Source of the DNA: Pelodera strongyloides
Lineage: Eukaryota > Nematoda > Chromadorea > Rhabditida > Rhabditidae
NCBI GenBank assembly: GCA_036852015.1
Contig: JAANDG010000205.1
Location: forward strand, 162,950-226,949
Length of the DNA: 64,000 nucleotides
Direction: 5' to 3'
Both the position numbers and the translations under genes were made by a program. The notes beneath the pieces are model-generated. The model was given only the letters and a program-made list of their open reading frames with translations, was not told the DNA's origin and searched no databases. Within the stretch, counting starts at the first letter, position 1. Every line of letters begins with the position of its first letter. Positions 53,866-64,000 of this stretch are shown one piece after another.

Positions 53866-54428
53866 AGAATAGCGTTTTTTTTCTCGTAATGGTAGGTCAT
53901 TCACAATTGGGAGACCTACCAGTGAGGCGAGAATAGGGGCTCATATGTGTGCGCTTTGATGGTAGACCGCGAAAAACGCGAAAACCTGCGGAACGCGAAA
54001 GTCCGAATGCCCCGCCCACATTTCTGCATGTCTCGCATAATTTTTTTTTTCGGGTTCCGTTTATATGTATGAATGGGCCTTTAGCCCCTTAGCAATTATT
54101 TCTGAAACCTACAAGTAGATTTTGACAGAGATCAACAATTGCGCAAATGCGTAGCAAATTGCTAAATTATTTATGATTATTTGCAAAAGACAAGTCATTA
54201 CATGGAATGACAATGACACATTTGGAGACAATACTAGAAATAGCTCAATTGTAATCTTTAAAAAACCTGAAGGTTTTCTCCGGATCACCGCGTGTCCGTT
54301 TCGAGTGTACTAATCAAAAATTTCTTGTTTAACTACGCTGTAGTGTCATCAAAGAAATTACTGTGGGGTCGAATACATATACACGTACATCATGTGTATT
54401 TCACAGATTTCACATTCATCTACCGTAG

Positions 54429-54611
54429 TTAAAGCGAAATACCGGGCGGTTTTTGAAACGCATCGCGTACCCCTGCTTTATTATGCAGCATATGCAAATG
54501 AGCATAAATTAGAATAAAAAATAGACCCCAATTCGACCGCTCTTAGCATAACTGCATAAGAATGCAGATATTTGAGGTACGTTTCAAAAACCGGCTGGTA
54601 TTTCGCTTTAA
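54429..54611. mobile_element. TTAA MITE, family A (TAGACCCC subtype)
   Basis: TTAAAGCGAAATACCGGGCGG at the left and GGCTGGTATTTCGCTTTAA at the right, with TTAA flanks. Confidence 0.9.
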
Positions 54612-54849
54612 ACAGTAAACCATGCAGGAAGAATTGCCATCCAGTCTCATTGCTTATTCATTCAATAAATGTAATTTTTGAGTAACTGTTTATTTATTTA
54701 TCAAATGAAGGAAGCAAAGAAATAATGGGACATTATTTATCAAAATGCGCAATTTATGATAATAACCGTGGGAGAATGTGTTCTTTTGTAGTTTTACATA
54801 GTTTAAATTTATTGCCGTTATGAGGGCGTTGGAGTTTGTTTATAATTTA

Positions 54850-55074
54850 CCAGTCGGCTCACGCCGCCTGAGGCGACTTACATGGAAATATGATTGGTTT
54901 AGCATGGCATACTTATATAAACGTATCATAAGAAATTCACATAATAGGAAACAATTGCATATGCTATGATATTGAGCTGCGACACTCTTTTTATACCATT
55001 TGTCGAGAATTTGTATTTCCGTAACGCACATCGGTCTGCAAATTAGGCTACAGTTACTCTTTTATATAATAAGA
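54850..55074 (-). mobile_element. Non-autonomous Helitron, 225 bp
   Basis: Minus-strand 5' end TCTTATTATATAAAAGAGTA; 3' end GTCGCCTCAGGCGGCGTGAG followed by CCGACTGG; A and T flanks. The interior differs from the other copies. Confidence 0.85.
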
Positions 55075-55757
55075 AGAATAGTCTGCCGAACACATTTTAG
55101 GGCACAAAAAACTACTTGACAAACAGGCTCGGAAGGTATGCGGGTATGCGCGGGATAAGCCAGTGCCCAACTACGGCAAACAAGTATATAGGAACGTCCC
55201 AACTACGGTAGTATAAGTATAGGGACGTGACGTGACCGTCGTATATAAGTGAGGATAATTAACTAGCTAGCGACTATTAATTAGAGTTATTAGAGGTGCA
55301 CGTAGTTATACGCATAATTTGTAACTGATTGTAAGTGCTCATTTGCTTCTTATGAATATTTATGAAGGCGGTGTGGAAAAAATTAAGCAATAACTAGAAG
55401 CAATTACGCTCAAGGGTTGTTCTAGAAGCTAATTAATAAATAGGTACGAGATGCTAACTACAGTAGTGATCATAATATAATAAACGTCTACTTGAATCTA
55501 ACCTATAGTCAAGCGCTGTTCAAACTTTGCCACGGCCATAATGCCATAATTCAGTTCGTCATTAACTTTGCATCTGCTAATTTTTCCATGTTAGGTTCTA
55601 ATTAAGTTAGTTCTGAAATGTCAGTGAAGATAAGAAAAAACCGTAACACTGTAAAAATGTCTTTTATACAAGGAACTGTAAACTATACAGAAAAGTCATT
55701 GGCAGCGGAATCATATTCCTTTCATTTGTAGCATAGAAGGACAGCACAGAAAACACA

Positions 55758-55832
55758 CATACGCACACACACACACACACACGAACACACGTGCGCACCC
55801 ATATCCCAGATACACACACAGCACACACACAC

Positions 55833-55869
<37 letters not shown>

Positions 55870-55899
55870 CCACACACACACACAACACACACACACACA

Positions 55900-55958
<59 letters not shown>

Positions 55959-56071
55959 ATATACACACACATACACACACATACACACACGCATGCACAC
56001 ACATGCACACACACACACACGCACACGCACACACACATGCACACATGCACACATGCACACATGCACACACG
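55758..56071. repeat. CA / TA / CA compound microsatellite
   Basis: Long AC runs flank an AT run at 55922-55964. The large cysteine-valine frames on either strand are artefacts of the repeat. Confidence 0.97.
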
Positions 56072-56500
56072 CTAGAGAAGGCTCACTGCCAGAATTGTTA
56101 GATCATATCATTCAACCTAAAAGCAAATGTTGTTAGTCGTAAAGAGATGCTCTATTATACGATTTCATGTTTATTTATTTAGATGCAAAAAAAGGAACAA
56201 TATGGATGTTATTATACTCCCAAAGGGTTAACTTGTGTCTGGATTCTTGGGTTATGTAATGGGGTTCAGAGAGACAAAAATATGCCAATTTCTATACCAC
56301 ACACACGTCCCTATTAATATTTTTATGAGCGTTATTTATGGGTCTTCTGAAGTGAAAATTTACACACGTTCTTTAATTTCTCGAAATAAAGCAAATATCC
56401 AGTAATTTGTTCCTTATTTTAGATTTTTTTAACTGCGCATCCTGTTAGTTAGGCTAAATACGAATGCGGCTGAATATCCACAGCATAACACCGTACTACA

Positions 56501-56618
56501 GAGGCCATATTCACCACTCAATTCCCCGTCCTTTTCTCTGCGTGTCTCACGTTAGAATGATATTTTCGGTCCACAGGGAATAGTTCCCGGAGGGAATCGG
56601 AGTAGTGAATATGGCCTT
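56501..56618. mobile_element. GAGGCC MITE, copy near 56.5 kb
   Basis: GAGGCCATATTCACCACTCA at the left and GTAGTGAATATGGCCTT at the right, 118 bp; closest to the copy at 4210. Confidence 0.8.
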
Positions 56619-57052
56619 AGGATGTAAACATATTGCTCGTGTAGAAGTAACACGAAAGTTGGCGTGGGAGAGGCGCGGCACACACTTTCACGCTAACGTT
56701 TCTCTGCGAGACCTAAGACCTAAGCACACTAGTGAATCGGCTTTTATAGTACCGCAGCAAAGACCGCAGGCGTAAGGTTCAGAGGCTGCAGAACATCTAA
56801 CAATAAGGTCTTCCTCGCTTCCATATATTACATAGCAACCTACCGCCTGCCCCTGACAGGTCGCTAATAATGTAAATGTCAGATACATATGTAAATGTCA
56901 AGTACACAATTTAGTCTCATGTGAATTTTAGACTATTTATAATTTTCATCTAAAAAAATGCAAGGAAATGCCTGCGTTTGACAGGAACGTTTTGAAACTT
57001 TGCACGTAAGCGTGGGCAGATGGTTAGGTTTAGATCTAGGAGTGCAAGCAAA

Positions 57053-57461
57053 TCTTATTATATAAAGTTGGGAGCTTTGTTTGTTTGTGCGTTTGTTTGG
57101 ATGATGTGCGTTACGCTCAGGGAGTAGGATTGGTTCAGTAGTTCACGTTCCCGTGCACTGAGCCATCTCGTTTCCCGAGGCCCTTCTCACAAACGTCCAA
57201 AAAAGGCTGCATATATGGAATATGTGTGGTGTATCGTTCGGGCGTTTCCGCGGCGCTCAAAGTACTAGGGGTAAACTACAAAGAACATGCAAATCTAGAG
57301 CAACAAAAGGAGGGACGCAGCGACGATTTTAGCATATGATCCTTGCCCTAATTTTTGATTTTTAATCTACGTTTCACGTATATACATAAAATAAAGTAAG
57401 TAAATAAAGTAAAATAAAGTAAATTTACTAGAAAGTCGCCTCGGGCGGCGTAGCCGGCTGG
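57053..57461 (+). mobile_element. Non-autonomous Helitron, 409 bp
   Basis: TCTTATTATATAAAGTTGGG at the 5' end; hairpin GTCGCCTCGGGCGGCG and TAGCCGGCTGG at the 3' end; A and T flanks. Full-length partner of 48149-48554. Confidence 0.92.
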
Positions 57462-57479
57462 TATTGCAATAAATTAGGC

Positions 57480-58950
57480 AAATGAGCAAAAATAGGGTTT
57501 CGAAAGTCATAATTTTTTTATTTATTTTAGAGTCTATATATGCTAGCCTGTCTGACGTTGGAAAAAATGACGGTGCTGTGAAAAAAATCAGCGAATACGC
57601 TTTATCTGTTTAGTATGTGAGCTTGATTTCACCTATGTTCCTCATTCGCAGGTTAGCGTTAGCGGTAATCGTAATCCCACGTTTCCTCCCAAACAAGCGG
57701 GAACGCGGGATTCGGTTCTTAGTGCGAGCGCTAATCAGGGATCTTGGTGCTAACACAAGGCCTTGCCTAATGTAAGGCCTACATGATTGGCTAATATGTC
57801 AGGAAACATGCGACTTTTCTTATTGCGTGGGATTGGGTGCTAGCCTGCCAGGAAACGCGGGATTTATTTTTGTTTCGCGGGAAACGTGCAGTAGAAGAAC
57901 AGAGACGTTGCCTTCGTCCCTTTATCCTTTATACAAGTTTTTCGATTATAAGACTTCCTCGGCTATTTTTAGGTAGGAAAATTTCAAAAACAAAAATTCA
58001 CTGACGTTGGAAAAAATGTCTTCCAGTAACACTGATGTAATGCTTCAATGATGTAAACAATAGGGAAATGATACACAAGGAAGTAGCTAGATCAAGTAGC
58101 GGATTAAGTCAAATACAAAGAAAATATAAATATTGGATAGATATTGACGAATGGGTATAGAATGCGGGGTTTCATTCTTTTTCTTTTGTTTCAATGCTGC
58201 AAACTTTTTTCTATTTTTAAGAAGATTACGTGGTAGGTGAAAAAAGTCACGACAGAAAAAAAGTTGTAAAGGTACGTAAAGCAAAAACTACGGCAAACAC
58301 TGAATTAGTCCCAAATGTGCACGTTCTTGAAGCGTAAAAGAAATTTTACAATTTTAGCTGGAGTTGGAGGCCTATTTATTCTTTTCCTTTATATTCAGTG
58401 TTTCTCTATTTATGTATGAAATGGTACACGCACATACACACGTAGCAGGTTGTAGCTTCAGTTATTTTTATGTGGGTAAGAGGGAGTAAACTGAATAGCA
58501 CAAATAAAAGATATGAAAACAGTAGAAGACAACGTACAAAGTCGATGTAACATGAAAATGCAATACGATGTACAAATTCGAGAATAAAACGCATGCGGGT
58601 TTTGGGTTACAGAACCGATTTAAAAAAATCGTGCCATTTCGGTGCCGCTCGCACGGGGATCCACACAAAGTGATGATAACCACGTGGGAAGGTTCCCTAA
58701 TTTGGCAGTCCAAAATTTGTTTTAAATAAAAATCTGACGTTTCCAAAGAAGTTCCGTCACGCGCATTTTTTTGGCGCTTTTTCGGATTTGCTTGTTTTAT
58801 TTTTATTCAGTTACAATCGGAATTCTGTTGTGTTTTTGTCCGTCATATGTTGAAAGTTCACGAAAATAAAATAAAAACAAAAACCGAAACAAGAAGAAGA
58901 AAGCGCTATCGTAACGATAGAGACTAATTCATCCGATTTTGTCGTGTTTA
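57480..58950. other. Non-coding interval
   Basis: No gene supported. GCGGGA and CGCGGGAAA words recur at 57690-57890 (AACGCGGGATT, AAACGCGGGATT, GCGGGAAACG), suggesting a degenerate local repeat. Confidence 0.45.
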
Positions 58951-58957
58951 CAGAAAC

Positions 58958-59125
58958 TAGATAATGTTTTGAAACGTGTGCAAGACAACTGCATTTTCAT
59001 ACATTATATGCAAATAGAACACAGAATGATACTCAAAAGAACAGAGACTGTAATGGAATTTGCATATAATACATGAGAATGCAGTTATTTAGCATGCATA
59101 TGCATAGGTTTCAAAACTGCGTGTC
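58958..59125. mobile_element. Decayed MITE, TTTGAAACG core
   Basis: GTTTTGAAACGTGTGCAAGA, then AACTGCATTTTCATAC and, inverted, TGAGAATGCAGTTATTTAGC and AGGTTTCAAAAC. It resembles the MITE relic at 63364-63522 more than family A. Confidence 0.6.
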
Positions 59126-59654
59126 ATGAAACTGTCACCATGCCTAATTGTAGGGTTTTATGTTTTTGTAATAAGTTGCCCGCTTTCCCATATAAGTCAC
59201 AATGAAAGGAACTATTTAGAGGGAATACGTAACGCGTCAACCTAATTAATAATTAGTGCAAAGTTGCTAATTTAGAATACTTCCTACTACAACAATACAA
59301 GCCTGGAAAACAATAGGCAATAGGCTTGAGAAAAATAGCAACATACTGTAACTTAAGCTGAGTGCAACTATAAATACGAAGCGTAAATAATGGGTAAACA
59401 AGGGTTATAATAGACCCGGAATATCCAGGTAATCTACATGGAAACATACAAATCGCGGAGAAAATCAACTCCCAATGCAGGATCGTAATATGTGCATAAA
59501 ATAATTATATTCATCCTTATTCTAAAAAAACATAAATGCATAGACAAGATACGCAGGTTCATGAATGTTCGAGATACTAATATTTCGTCTTAAAAAAACT
59601 AGTGCTTACTTAGAACAAGGGAAAGAGTAAATATTTAGTATTTTTATTTTAATC

Positions 59655-59760
59655 AGATTTACATTTTCACGTTTCATAGTTATTCATTGTGGTATTGCCT
59701 CGACAAAACTTGTGCGACATTTTATGTTCGTAATAAATGTTATGTTATGTTATTCCTTGT
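59655..59760 (+). repeat. Dispersed retroelement 3' tail, copy 2
   Basis: Matches 2885-2985 (TCATAGTTATTCATTGTGGT, GTTCGTAATAAATGTTATGT) and ends in an ATGTT repeat. Confidence 0.6.
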
Positions 59761-60002
59761 GTGATATGTACACAGGCTACACTGCAAAAGGTACTCCAAA
59801 TTACGTAATGTGAAACAAATTACATCATTCTGTGAGTTTCTCACGCACATGAATTACAATTACTAGTACATTATAAATTTTTCTGCAGAAAAAAGTGCAC
59901 ACCCTCGCGATTATCACGTGATCATCATGCAATGTTTGTAATAAAAAGTTATGTTACGCTCGCAATTTCGGATGGGCTTCGCCACATGATTTACTGTCAA
60001 TA

Positions 60003-60240
60003 GACTTATTTTATAAAGTTGGCATCTTACAATTAGTTTGTTTGTTTGTTTGTTTGGGTTTGCGTGACGTACGTTAGCCACAGAATTCAGATTGGTTCAG
60101 TAGTTCACGAACCGGCGCATGGGACATCGCAGCATGGGATCACATTATCATGTACAGAACGCATCTAGTGTACAGTGCACGCGTGCCGGCAGCGCAGGTA
60201 GTTCAAAGAACATACAACGAAGGTGCAACGGGTAAGCAAC
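60003..60240 (+). mobile_element. Decayed Helitron 5' half
   Basis: CTTATTTTATAAAGTTGGCA, the GTTT repeat and GATTGGTTCAGTAGTTCACG follow the order of the Helitron at 57053. The 3' hairpin is not found. Confidence 0.6.
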
Positions 60241-60704
60241 GGCTCCAACACATTTCAAGTTGCTCCCGTTGCGAATGACTGGTGTAAAAATAAAACATGT
60301 TTGCTTGGAAACAAACACGCACGCTTCAAATTAACATTTATTCACACAAAACATTGAACCTCGTAGAGGCGCACAAAAAAAACCCACTGATAAAAGCACA
60401 ACAACGAGAAAGGGGAAACATTTAAGCGAGTGTTGTAATTTCTAAGATAAATTCCCGATAAAGCACTTTGTTATCATTTAAGAAGATGTTGATCAGAATT
60501 CACATTCACGCTCCGACCCGGTGACCAGATGGGTTCTCTGAAATACGAATATGTTATCCTACAGGGCTTGCGGAAAGTGCGCCAGGCACCCAATGTGCGC
60601 CAGGGCACTGCCGCGCTCTCTCCACCTTTTCTCAGTTATTTGTGTTCCTTGCACGTTTTATGCAGTCACAATCTTTATGCAAATTCCCTGCGATTTACAT
60701 ACGA

Positions 60705-61368
60705 TCAGTAGAACAGCGAACTAACAATTTTTGGCTGCTGCACTTGCTGCTGGCCCTGTTGTTGACCCTGTTGCTGGCCTTGGTTTTGCTGCGAGGCCTG
60801 CTGCTGCCCAGCTTGAACTTGCTGCGAACCTTGCTGCGCTCCCTGCGGGGTTGGTGACTGCTGCTGAACTTGTTGAAGCTGAGCTTGTAGTTGTCCTGAA
60901 AAGGAGATTCTCAAAAAAAAAATCCTCTGCTCAACAAAAAAAAGTTCCACCAGAAAACTACAATTTGCGTGGGTATCAGTATTCTACATGTACTTATTCT
61001 TATGTCAAATGTTTTCTTTAGTTTATAGTTGTTCTTAGATGAGAAATGTTCTATGTACTGAAAGTTACGGAGAATTATAAGTGGTAAAGTAAATTATTCA
61101 ATCCTTACCCAAAACTTGTTGCATCTGCTGCAGCTGTTGCTTCAATCGAGCATTTTCATCAGCAAGAGCCTAAAAATTTGACGTTTAAAATAAAATTACA
61201 CTGCAAATCCCTAAATTCTTATCCGTTTTTCCTCCAGTATCAAGTTTTAAATCATAATGCACATTTTTTTGGGAGTTGAAATTTAGGAAAAACATTTAGG
61301 AACAACTAAACCACTAAACGAACCTTAAAATGATCGTTGAGCGCATTTAGCGTCTGTGTTACATCCAT
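60705..61368 (-). CDS. Small glutamine-rich coiled-coil protein
   Basis: Three exons in closed phase (61324-61368, 61109-61169, 60705-60895) give 98 residues from MDVTQTLNALNDHFK. Exon 2 encodes ALADENARLKQQLQQMQQVL, a heptad-type amphipathic coil, and exon 3 begins QLQAQLQQVQQQSPT and continues as a low-complexity run of Q, G, A and S before PKIVSSLFY and a TGA stop. It has no catalytic motif or signal peptide. It may be a coiled-coil adaptor or a transcription-related protein; the family is not recognised. The short first exon and canonical splice sites support a real gene. Confidence 0.65.
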
Positions 61369-61765
61369 TTTGACGTCGACTGTCTATTGTGTTGGAAAAT
61401 GCGTCGAGTGAGTTGTAAATGAATGTTCGAAGTCGAAATTTGAATTTGAAATTTGCATATGCAACGTCTGAAGTCTGGAGTGTGGCAGTTCACTTCCGGA
61501 CGAAGGTAAAATCGTACAATTAGCAGTATGGCACGCAATTTTAAAACTTATATTGAACAAATTAACACAATTATATGTAAATTGTGTTTCTTTGCGCTGG
61601 AAGTGCTGAAGGGCGCAGACATTTACATACAATCCATGGTAGCCCAGTGCACATTTCACAAACTAGCTGACAGGCTGACACACTACGAAATGGATTCAAA
61701 TTGAATGGTGAAATAAATGTTTATTTGATTTGTATTTCAATCGATTGAACCTTAGCGTACATAAA

Positions 61766-63815
61766 TTAAGACAACAATGGCAAAGTCTCGTCGTTGTTCC
61801 CTTTCGACACACCAATCTGAAAATTAACAAATGTGTGTGAAAAAACTATAAGTGTGCATATATGAGTATGTGTGTATGTGTGTGCGCGTGTGTGTGATCG
61901 TAAATTTGTGTACGTGCGCGTTATTCTAAATGGTGCGTGATTGTGCATGCATGCATGTCAGCATGTCTGTGCATGTATGGGTGTATGTGTGCGTAGTGCA
62001 GGAGTTTGTTTTGTGTGCGTGTGTGTGTTAACGTGATCTGTGTGTATAGTGTATACGTATACTGTACACGTCTTACACTCTTACACATACGTAATGACCC
62101 TGGAACCATACTTCTCACTATTTGTATCTTCAGTCTTCAGTGCTCACCTTTTTCCAAAGAAGCACGCATAACCCGGCAGCAATTGCATTTATAGATCCCA
62201 ATGAGAAGTAGAACGTTGGAATTGCCCTTGCTGGTATCAAAGGAGTCAGCATGTAGACTGTGCCAAGAAATGGTCCGGTTAGTAGACCGGTGATCTAAAC
62301 CTTCTGATATACAAGTTGACTATCTCTATATGTACCGTACTTGTTAGACGAATATTTAGGGGTTCAAACGTTCCCAGATATGGCTGCACCATGTATTAGG
62401 CATAGAACCAATATAGTGTTTCGTTCACTGATTATTACGAGTCTGACCTCTGCCTATAACAGTCCACTTCACTTTTTGAGTTCAGTAAAGCATATTGTAA
62501 TTCCTTGTATGCTAATTAACTCACTAGGCCAATGCCCCCAGCCCTTCAGTTAGACTTACTTGTATTTTGAAAGTTCATTTTCTTCTTATTTGCTTTTCAG
62601 TGCTCTCCTTTTGGGGTAATAAACAAACTAATAAACTATATTTTCAATTGTAAGATGACGTATTACCAACCTGACTAATGGCGACGACTTGGTCTTCGGG
62701 GACAAGATCAGTAATCAGAAGGTAGACAAAGGCCTGCTGACCGGAACCGACAATGACACGTTGAAGTAAGCCATTCGCGTAAACTAAATAACAACGCTAT
62801 ATATAAAGAGAGAGAGAGAGAGGGAGGGGAGAGAGAGAGGAGGGAAGAGAGCAGAAAGAAGAGAGAGAGAGAGAGATAAGGGCCACTTATTTGAGTTCTT
62901 GGAGGACAATAGTGAGCATACCTATTATAAGGCTTGCAGCTTGAATATTGATTAGGTGAAGGATGGTTTTCACAGCAATTATACAGGCCATCACTATGAA
63001 ATAGAATTTCTTATTCCATTTATCCATAACAATTGGGGCAATCCAGTGATACGGTACAGAAAGCATCATTAGAATTGAGGTCATTTGTAAGACCTAAAAT
63101 AAAGAAAAAATGAGCAGAACCTTGTTTGCCCCTTAGTGCTCCAAAAGCTTTAGCTATTTACTAATGGTAAACTCGTTCACACTACTATGCACCTAGTTTA
63201 TTTCTCGCTAGGACCCATGAGCAGAATAACATAATTAGCTGTGAGTAGAAAATAAATCATAAATGGTTTCACGGGTACGGGTTGATTTCCGAATAACGTC
63301 CATAGAGATACATTCCTCACTTCAGTTTACCAATGCCGGTACCCAACGCTAACGAAGCACGCGGTTTGTGAAAAGCGTACCTGGACAACTGCATTCTCAT
63401 GCATCACAAACAACTTTACTACATTCTTTGCTGCAATTACATCAATGACACACAGTTTGCACACAATACATGAGTGCAATTGTTCAGCATCCGTTTCAAA
63501 GCCACGTGTCATATTGCTTTAAACCTGTTCAGCAGTAGCTCCTTCCAAACCGAGTAACTGTATAGGAAAAGCCTCTTCTATGACAAGGGGAGAGATGTTG
63601 ATTACAATTTGAATCAAGGTAAGAATGATGAGAATCTGAAGAGATACCAATGATAATCTCTCTTTCTCTCTCTCTCTCTTTCTCTCTCTCTCCCTCTGTC
63701 TCTCTCTCTCTTTCCCTCCCTCTAATCAAAAACTTTACTCGTAATAGGTGTGAATCCGTGAAGCATTTTCGCACTCTCTCGCAGTGAAGTTTGACAAAAG
63801 GAAGCAAATTGGAAC
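61766..63815 (-). CDS. Major facilitator superfamily transporter, C-terminal half
   Basis: Six exons (63739-63815, 63525-63657, 62922-63093, 62671-62783, 62148-62294, 61766-61816) give about 230 residues in closed phase. The start lies beyond the right edge. The first exon has two N-glycosylation sites (NFT, NAS) in a luminal or outer loop. About six membrane spans follow. WIAPIVMDKWNKKFYF is placed like the MFS loop motif, and GQQAFVYLLITDLVPEDQ like a later conserved turn, so these are probably spans 7-12. The tail ends NDETLPLLS, an acidic dileucine signal (E-x-x-x-L-L) known to route proteins to lysosomes. Substrate unknown. Confidence 0.75.
61840..62085. repeat. TG-rich low-complexity sequence in a transporter intron
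   Basis: GTGTGTATG-type words without a fixed period, between the last two transporter exons. Confidence 0.8.
62803..62877. repeat. GA microsatellite in a transporter intron
   Basis: Interrupted GAGAGAG tract in the 138-bp intron between the exons at 62671 and 62922. Confidence 0.95.
63364..63522. mobile_element. Decayed TTAA-type MITE at an exon edge
   Basis: GACAACTGCATTCTCATGCA and, inverted, CATGAGTGCAATTGTTCAGC with CCGTTTCAAAGCCACGTGTC and a final CATATTGCTTTAAA. The right terminus touches the transporter exon at 63525. Confidence 0.6.
63658..63722. repeat. CT microsatellite filling a short transporter intron
   Basis: The intron between the exons at 63525-63657 and 63739-63815 is only 81 bp and most of it is CTCTCTCT. 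Read on the minus strand, the acceptor AG is the last of a GAGAGA series. Confidence 0.85.
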
Positions 63816-63869
63816 CTGGAATAACGTTGATATAAGTGAAGCTTTATAGCTTTGTAGCGAAAACTGGAG

Positions 63870-63980
63870 AAGGGTGGCGCGTTAGTTCCTGACGCACGCA
63901 ACCCGAGTTCGGATTTGCCCGGTCACCTCTGCGGCATAATGTGCAAGCTCTGAGTGCTCTAGGAACGAACCACCCTGAAT
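63870..63980. other. Possible tRNA-like SINE fragment
   Basis: GGTGGCGCGTTAGTTCCTGA and GCAACCCGAGTTCGGATTTG resemble box A and box B of a tRNA-like promoter. The region could instead hold an upstream transporter exon on the minus strand. Low certainty. Confidence 0.25.
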
Positions 63981-64000
63981 AACACGAACATCAATGTTTT

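Larger units (their letters stand above)
53330..53942. mobile_element. Composite AATAGCCCG-family element
   Basis: Outer ends CAATAGCCCGCATTCTCACG and GGCGAGAATAGGGGCTCA match, in inverted sense, the ends of 3223-3488. Inside are two separate GAGGCC-type MITEs, at 53409-53550 and 53694-53865, and repeated CCTACCAG words of the host element. Confidence 0.7.

Noticed and set aside
55664..56075. Cysteine-valine and histidine-threonine frames of about 100 codons
   Set aside because: They are translations of the CA microsatellite.
63529..63807. Minus-strand frame of 92 codons with an Arg-Glu run
   Set aside because: It crosses the GA microsatellite intron in the wrong frame for both flanking transporter exons.

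Overview
This is a eukaryotic, almost certainly animal, nuclear window. Its genes are rich in short GT-AG introns, its GC content is low, and it is crowded with non-autonomous transposons. I cannot name the species. The intron density of the RNA polymerase III gene (33 coding exons for about 1,120 codons) fits an intron-rich invertebrate or basal deuterostope-type genome better than a fly or nematode.

Layout. Positions 1-1,260 hold one copy of an ORF1-like retroelement. From 2,494 to 20,641 the minus strand carries most of the gene for the largest RNA polymerase III subunit (POLR3A/RPC1). Its last roughly 270 codons lie off the left edge, and its introns are packed with MITEs, a Helitron, a second ORF1-like copy and a 43-bp satellite. 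A possible plus-strand gene begins at 21,866, head to head with POLR3A. From 25,057 to 30,360 the minus strand encodes an F-box protein of about 362 residues. From 30.4 to 46.6 kb I find no convincing gene: the interval holds a decayed LINE, MITEs, a perfect 148-bp direct repeat and a second satellite (42.98-44.42 kb). A small secreted cysteine-containing protein lies at 46,666-47,267 (minus). From 47.9 to 60.4 kb there are nested TTAA elements, five Helitrons and relics of others. At the right end are a glutamine-rich coiled-coil protein (60,705-61,368, minus) and the C-terminal half of a major-facilitator transporter (61,766 to about 63,815, minus) whose start lies beyond the right edge.

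The genes do not form a pathway. The recurring theme is mobile DNA meeting gene structure. Elements sit within a few tens of bases of splice sites, one element family has grown its core into a satellite, and several families carry the octamer ATGCAAAT. Exon calls come from reading splice sites and phase by eye. For POLR3A, the F-box gene and the transporter, the phases close across all the exons listed.
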